A stretch of 8,032 nt of DNA from the NCBI GenBank assembly GCA_028820945.1, contig JAPPHW010000455.1:1-8032 (forward strand), given 5' to 3'. Shown here piece after piece: positions 6,547 through 8,032 of this stretch. Source of the stretch: Defluviicoccus sp. GTDB taxonomy: Bacteria; Pseudomonadota; Alphaproteobacteria; MPNO01. The notes beneath the pieces were generated by a model, which had not been told where the DNA came from, made no database searches, and saw nothing but the letters and a program-made list of their open reading frames with translations. Each line of letters begins with the position of its first letter. Positions within the stretch are counted from its first letter, which is position 1. Made by a program: the position numbers and the translations under genes.

Positions 6547-6720
6547 CTACCCGGTCGGCACCGTCAGCTTGGCGAGTTCGTCCTTGATCCTGAGTTTGCG
6601 TTTCTTGAGATCCGCGATCGTCGCGGCGTCGGGCAGCGGCCGCGCGTTTTCCTGGGTCAGCGCCTCCTCGAGCTCGGCGTGGCGAGCCTTCAAGGAGGCG
6701 ACCTGCTCTTCGACAGTCAT
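6547..6720 (-). CDS. DUF465 (YdcH-like) small protein, copy 1
   Basis: A 57-residue helical protein of unknown function. It begins MTVEEQVASLKARHAELEEA, has a short Pro-containing turn (NARPLPDAA), and ends with a second helix carrying the basic motif DLRKRKLRIKDELAKL. Two short helices folding as a hairpin with the LK-KRKL-LKDEI signature are typical of DUF465. The ATG at 6718-6720 is preceded on the minus strand by AGGGGGA. It lies 52 bp upstream of prpE on the same strand and has a plausible promoter of its own. It is related to the copy at 7483-7683, mainly in the C-terminal helix. Confidence 0.85.
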   Translation of the reverse strand: MTVEEQVASLKARHAELEEALTQENARPLPDAATIADLKKRKLRIKDELAKLTVPTG

Positions 6721-6756
6721 CGACCGTCCCCCTGTTCCCTTCGGTTCGAGGGATTG

Positions 6757-6784
6757 AGGATACCCTGCCGGGCGGTGGATGCAA
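6757..6784 (-). promoter_or_regulatory. Possible sigma70-type promoter for DUF465 copy 1 and prpE
   Basis: On the minus strand TTGCAT (6784-6779) and TATCCT (6762-6757) are separated by 16 bp, each matching the consensus at four of six positions. The predicted start near 6750 gives a leader of about 30 nt. A GANTC site (GACTC, 6788) lies just upstream. Prediction by eye. Confidence 0.4.
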
Positions 6785-6810
6785 TCGACTCTCGCGGGAG
6801 GCGCGGGCGA

Positions 6811-7380
6811 TCAGGGGGCGAGCCCGGCCGCGGCGGCCTCGGCGACGGCGGCCGCGCCGAGACCGGCGAACGCGGGGCCGATGATCGTCGCCGTCTCGGC
6901 GGCGTCGGCGGCGTCGGGGGCAATTCCCTCGGCGTGGAAATAGAAGCGGACGTTGTCCAGCGCGTGGCCGAGCCGCGCGGCATCGTCGAGGCTTTCGTCG
7001 GCGTCGCGGTCCAGCGAGCCGGCCAGCATCAGCTGCTCGACATGCTCCAGATCGACCTCGATCTTGCCGATGCGCCGGCGGATGGGCTCGCTGAGATCGA
7101 CCGGCGCCCCGCCGAACCCGCCCTTGAGCCGCTGGCGGACGGCCCGGACGGCGCGGACGACATCGCGGTGCCAGGCATCGACCGTCCCGCGCACCCGGGC
7201 GACCTCGGCGTCGTCGACAGCCCCCCGCCCGCTCGCGCCGAGCCAGCACAGGTAGAGCAGCACGTTCACGTCGATCCCGTGGCGCTCCTGCAGCACGAGG
7301 CACGCCTCCGGCACGCCCGCGCTGCCATAGACCCGAAGCGAAAAGTCCCAGAACGGGTGGTCGGGAAAGTCTGCCGCCAC
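6811..7380 (-). CDS. TIGR02444 (DUF2390) family protein
   Basis: A 189-residue soluble protein of unknown function. The N-terminal part has the family pattern HPFWDFSLRVYG (residues 8-19), followed by VPEACLVLQERHGIDVNVLL and the CWLG segment, then a helical middle with repeated Arg/Val (WHRDVVRAVRAVRQRLKGG). The C-terminal 35 residues are Ala-rich and low in complexity. No signal peptide, membrane segment or catalytic motif is evident. The start is GTG 7378-7380: it sits nine codons before the conserved PFWDFSL and has a good ribosome-binding site. It runs divergently from DUF465 copy 2, with 102 bp between starts; downstream on the same strand are DUF465 copy 1 and prpE after a 90-bp gap. 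Confidence 0.85.
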   Translation of the reverse strand: MAADFPDHPFWDFSLRVYGSAGVPEACLVLQERHGIDVNVLLYLCWLGASGRGAVDDAEVARVRGTVDAWHRDVVRAVRAVRQRLKGGFGGAPVDLSEPIRRRIGKIEVDLEHVEQLMLAGSLDRDADESLDDAARLGHALDNVRFYFHAEGIAPDAADAAETATIIGPAFAGLGAAAVAEAAAAGLAP

Positions 7381-7386
7381 GTCTTT

Positions 7387-7392
7387 CTCCTC
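7387..7392 (-). promoter_or_regulatory. Ribosome-binding site fixing the TIGR02444 GTG start
   Basis: Minus-strand GAGGAG lies six bases upstream of GTG 7378-7380. The remaining divergent region up to 7482 must hold both promoters, but I see no convincing -35/-10 pair in it. Confidence 0.6.
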
Positions 7393-7482
7393 GATCTTCT
7401 GCGAACCAGCGCCTCCAGTGATAACGGTTCGGAGCGCATTCTGCTATCGTGCCGCGGGTTTGCGCGGATTTGCAGCGGTACC

Positions 7483-7683
7483 ATGGGAGAGCAGGACATC
7501 CTGCGGCGGCGTCTCGCCGAGCTCGAGACGGAGCACCGCGATCTCGACGACGTGATCGCCCGGATCGCCGAGACGCCGGTCTACGACCAGCTGCAGGTGC
7601 AGCGGCTCAAGAAGCGCAAGCTGCGGTTGAAGGACGAGATCGCGCGCATCCGCGCGCTGCTCGTCCCCGACATCATCGCATGA
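7483..7683 (+). CDS. DUF465 (YdcH-like) small protein, copy 2
   Basis: A 66-residue helical protein. It starts MGEQDILRRRLAELETEHRD, has a turn around TPVYDQLQ, and continues LQVQRLKKRKLRLKDEIARI to the conserved-looking end LLVPDIIA. It is a clear DUF465 member and a closer match to the usual pattern than the copy at 6547-6720. The function is unknown. ATG 7483 is supported by the N-terminal fit; the ribosome-binding site is poor. It ends 21 bp before purE on the same strand, so the two are probably cotranscribed; from memory, this pairing recurs in alphaproteobacteria. Confidence 0.87.
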   Translation: MGEQDILRRRLAELETEHRDLDDVIARIAETPVYDQLQVQRLKKRKLRLKDEIARIRALLVPDIIA

Positions 7684-7691
7684 CGCCCGAC

Positions 7692-7696
7692 GGAGG
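7692..7696 (+). promoter_or_regulatory. Ribosome-binding site fixing the purE TTG start
   Basis: GGAGG lies eight bases before TTG 7705, between the DUF465 stop and purE. The nearest in-frame ATG (7753) falls inside the conserved nucleotide-binding strand and cannot be the start. Confidence 0.7.
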
Positions 7697-7704
7697 CAGG
7701 GACA

Positions 7705-8032
7705 TTGCCCGCGGAGAGCCGGAAGGACGACGCGCCGCTGGTCGGCGTGATCATGGGCAGCCGGTCGGACTGGCCGACGATGCGCCACGCGGCGGAGGTG
7801 CTGGAGGAGCTCGGCGTCGCGGCGGAGACCCGCGTGGTCTCGGCGCACCGCACGCCCGAGCGGCTCTACGCCTACGCGCGGGAAGCGCGCGGGCGGGGGA
7901 TCAAGGCGATAATCGCCGGCGCCGGCGGCGCCGCCCACCTGCCGGGCATGGTCGCCTCGATGACGACGCTCCCGGTCTTCGGCGTGCCGGTCCGCTCGGA
8001 GGCGCTGTCGGGTCTCGACAGCCTGCTCTCGA
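7705..8032 (+). CDS. purE: N5-carboxyaminoimidazole ribonucleotide mutase, 3' end outside window
   Basis: Class I PurE, which converts N5-CAIR to CAIR in de novo purine synthesis, acting after PurK; purK often follows but lies beyond this window. 109 residues are visible of the family's usual 160-170. Motifs: [10 protein letters not shown] (14-23), the phosphate-binding strand; SAHRTPER (46-53), with the catalytic-type His48 corresponding to E. coli His45; the glycine-rich [15 protein letters not shown]; and [20 protein letters not shown] at the right edge. The start is TTG 7705-7707, chosen because GGAGG precedes it and no ATG lies upstream of the conserved strand. DUF465 copy 2 ends 21 bp before it, so the two likely share a transcript. 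Confidence 0.95.
   Translation, partial: MPAESRKDDAPLVGVIMGSRSDWPTMRHAAEVLEELGVAAETRVVSAHRTPERLYAYAREARGRGIKAIIAGAGGAAHLPGMVASMTTLPVFGVPVRSEALSGLDSLLS

Noticed and set aside
4032..6587. 851-codon plus-strand open frame across trcR and prpE
   Set aside because: It runs out of frame in trcR and antisense to prpE, both of which match known families end to end; the product is Arg/Ala/Gly/Asp-rich with no recognisable domain.
1..8032. Search for a mobile element, defence system, CRISPR array or RNA gene
   Set aside because: No transposase, integrase, nuclease-helicase cassette, regularly spaced repeats or tRNA-like folds were seen. Apart from the 261-bp polA-DUF1192 spacer, all gaps are about 100 bp or shorter.

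Overview
This window looks like an ordinary, high-GC chromosomal segment from an alphaproteobacterium. The assignment rests on a TrcR/DUF1013-type cell-cycle regulator, a DUF1192 small protein, two DUF465 (YdcH-like) small proteins, a TIGR02444-type protein, and two perfect copies of the ParB-binding site parS. I cannot name the genus. I see no mobile element, CRISPR array, rRNA or tRNA. I did not find a previously undescribed system; the most informative signals are in the non-coding DNA.

Layout. Bases 1-2419 (+) hold most of polA (DNA polymerase I), with the start lying off the left edge. Bases 2420-2680 lie between convergent genes. They contain a 38-bp near-perfect inverted repeat and two identical parS sites 37 bp apart, the second touching the stop codon of the next gene. 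A DUF1192 gene (-, 2681-2866, GTG start) follows. Across a short divergent promoter region comes a zinc-free quinone oxidoreductase-like gene (+, 2955-3956), then trcR (+, 3997-4611). trcR runs tail-to-tail into prpE (-, 4599-6494), and their ends overlap by 13 bp. Upstream of prpE on the same strand are a DUF465 gene (6547-6720) with a plausible promoter and a TIGR02444 gene (6811-7380). A second DUF465 gene (+, 7483-7683) starts divergently from the latter. It is followed 21 bp later by purE, which starts at TTG 7705 and is cut by the right edge.

How it fits together. The genes cover separate housekeeping jobs: DNA repair and Okazaki-fragment processing (polA), cell-cycle transcription (trcR), propionate activation (prpE) and purine synthesis (purE). 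They do not form one pathway. The shared theme is position: parS sites lie near the replication origin in most bacteria that have them, so this block is probably origin-proximal. Four genes (DUF1192, prpE, TIGR02444, purE) start at GTG or TTG with good ribosome-binding sites, so ATG-only gene calling would misplace their starts.
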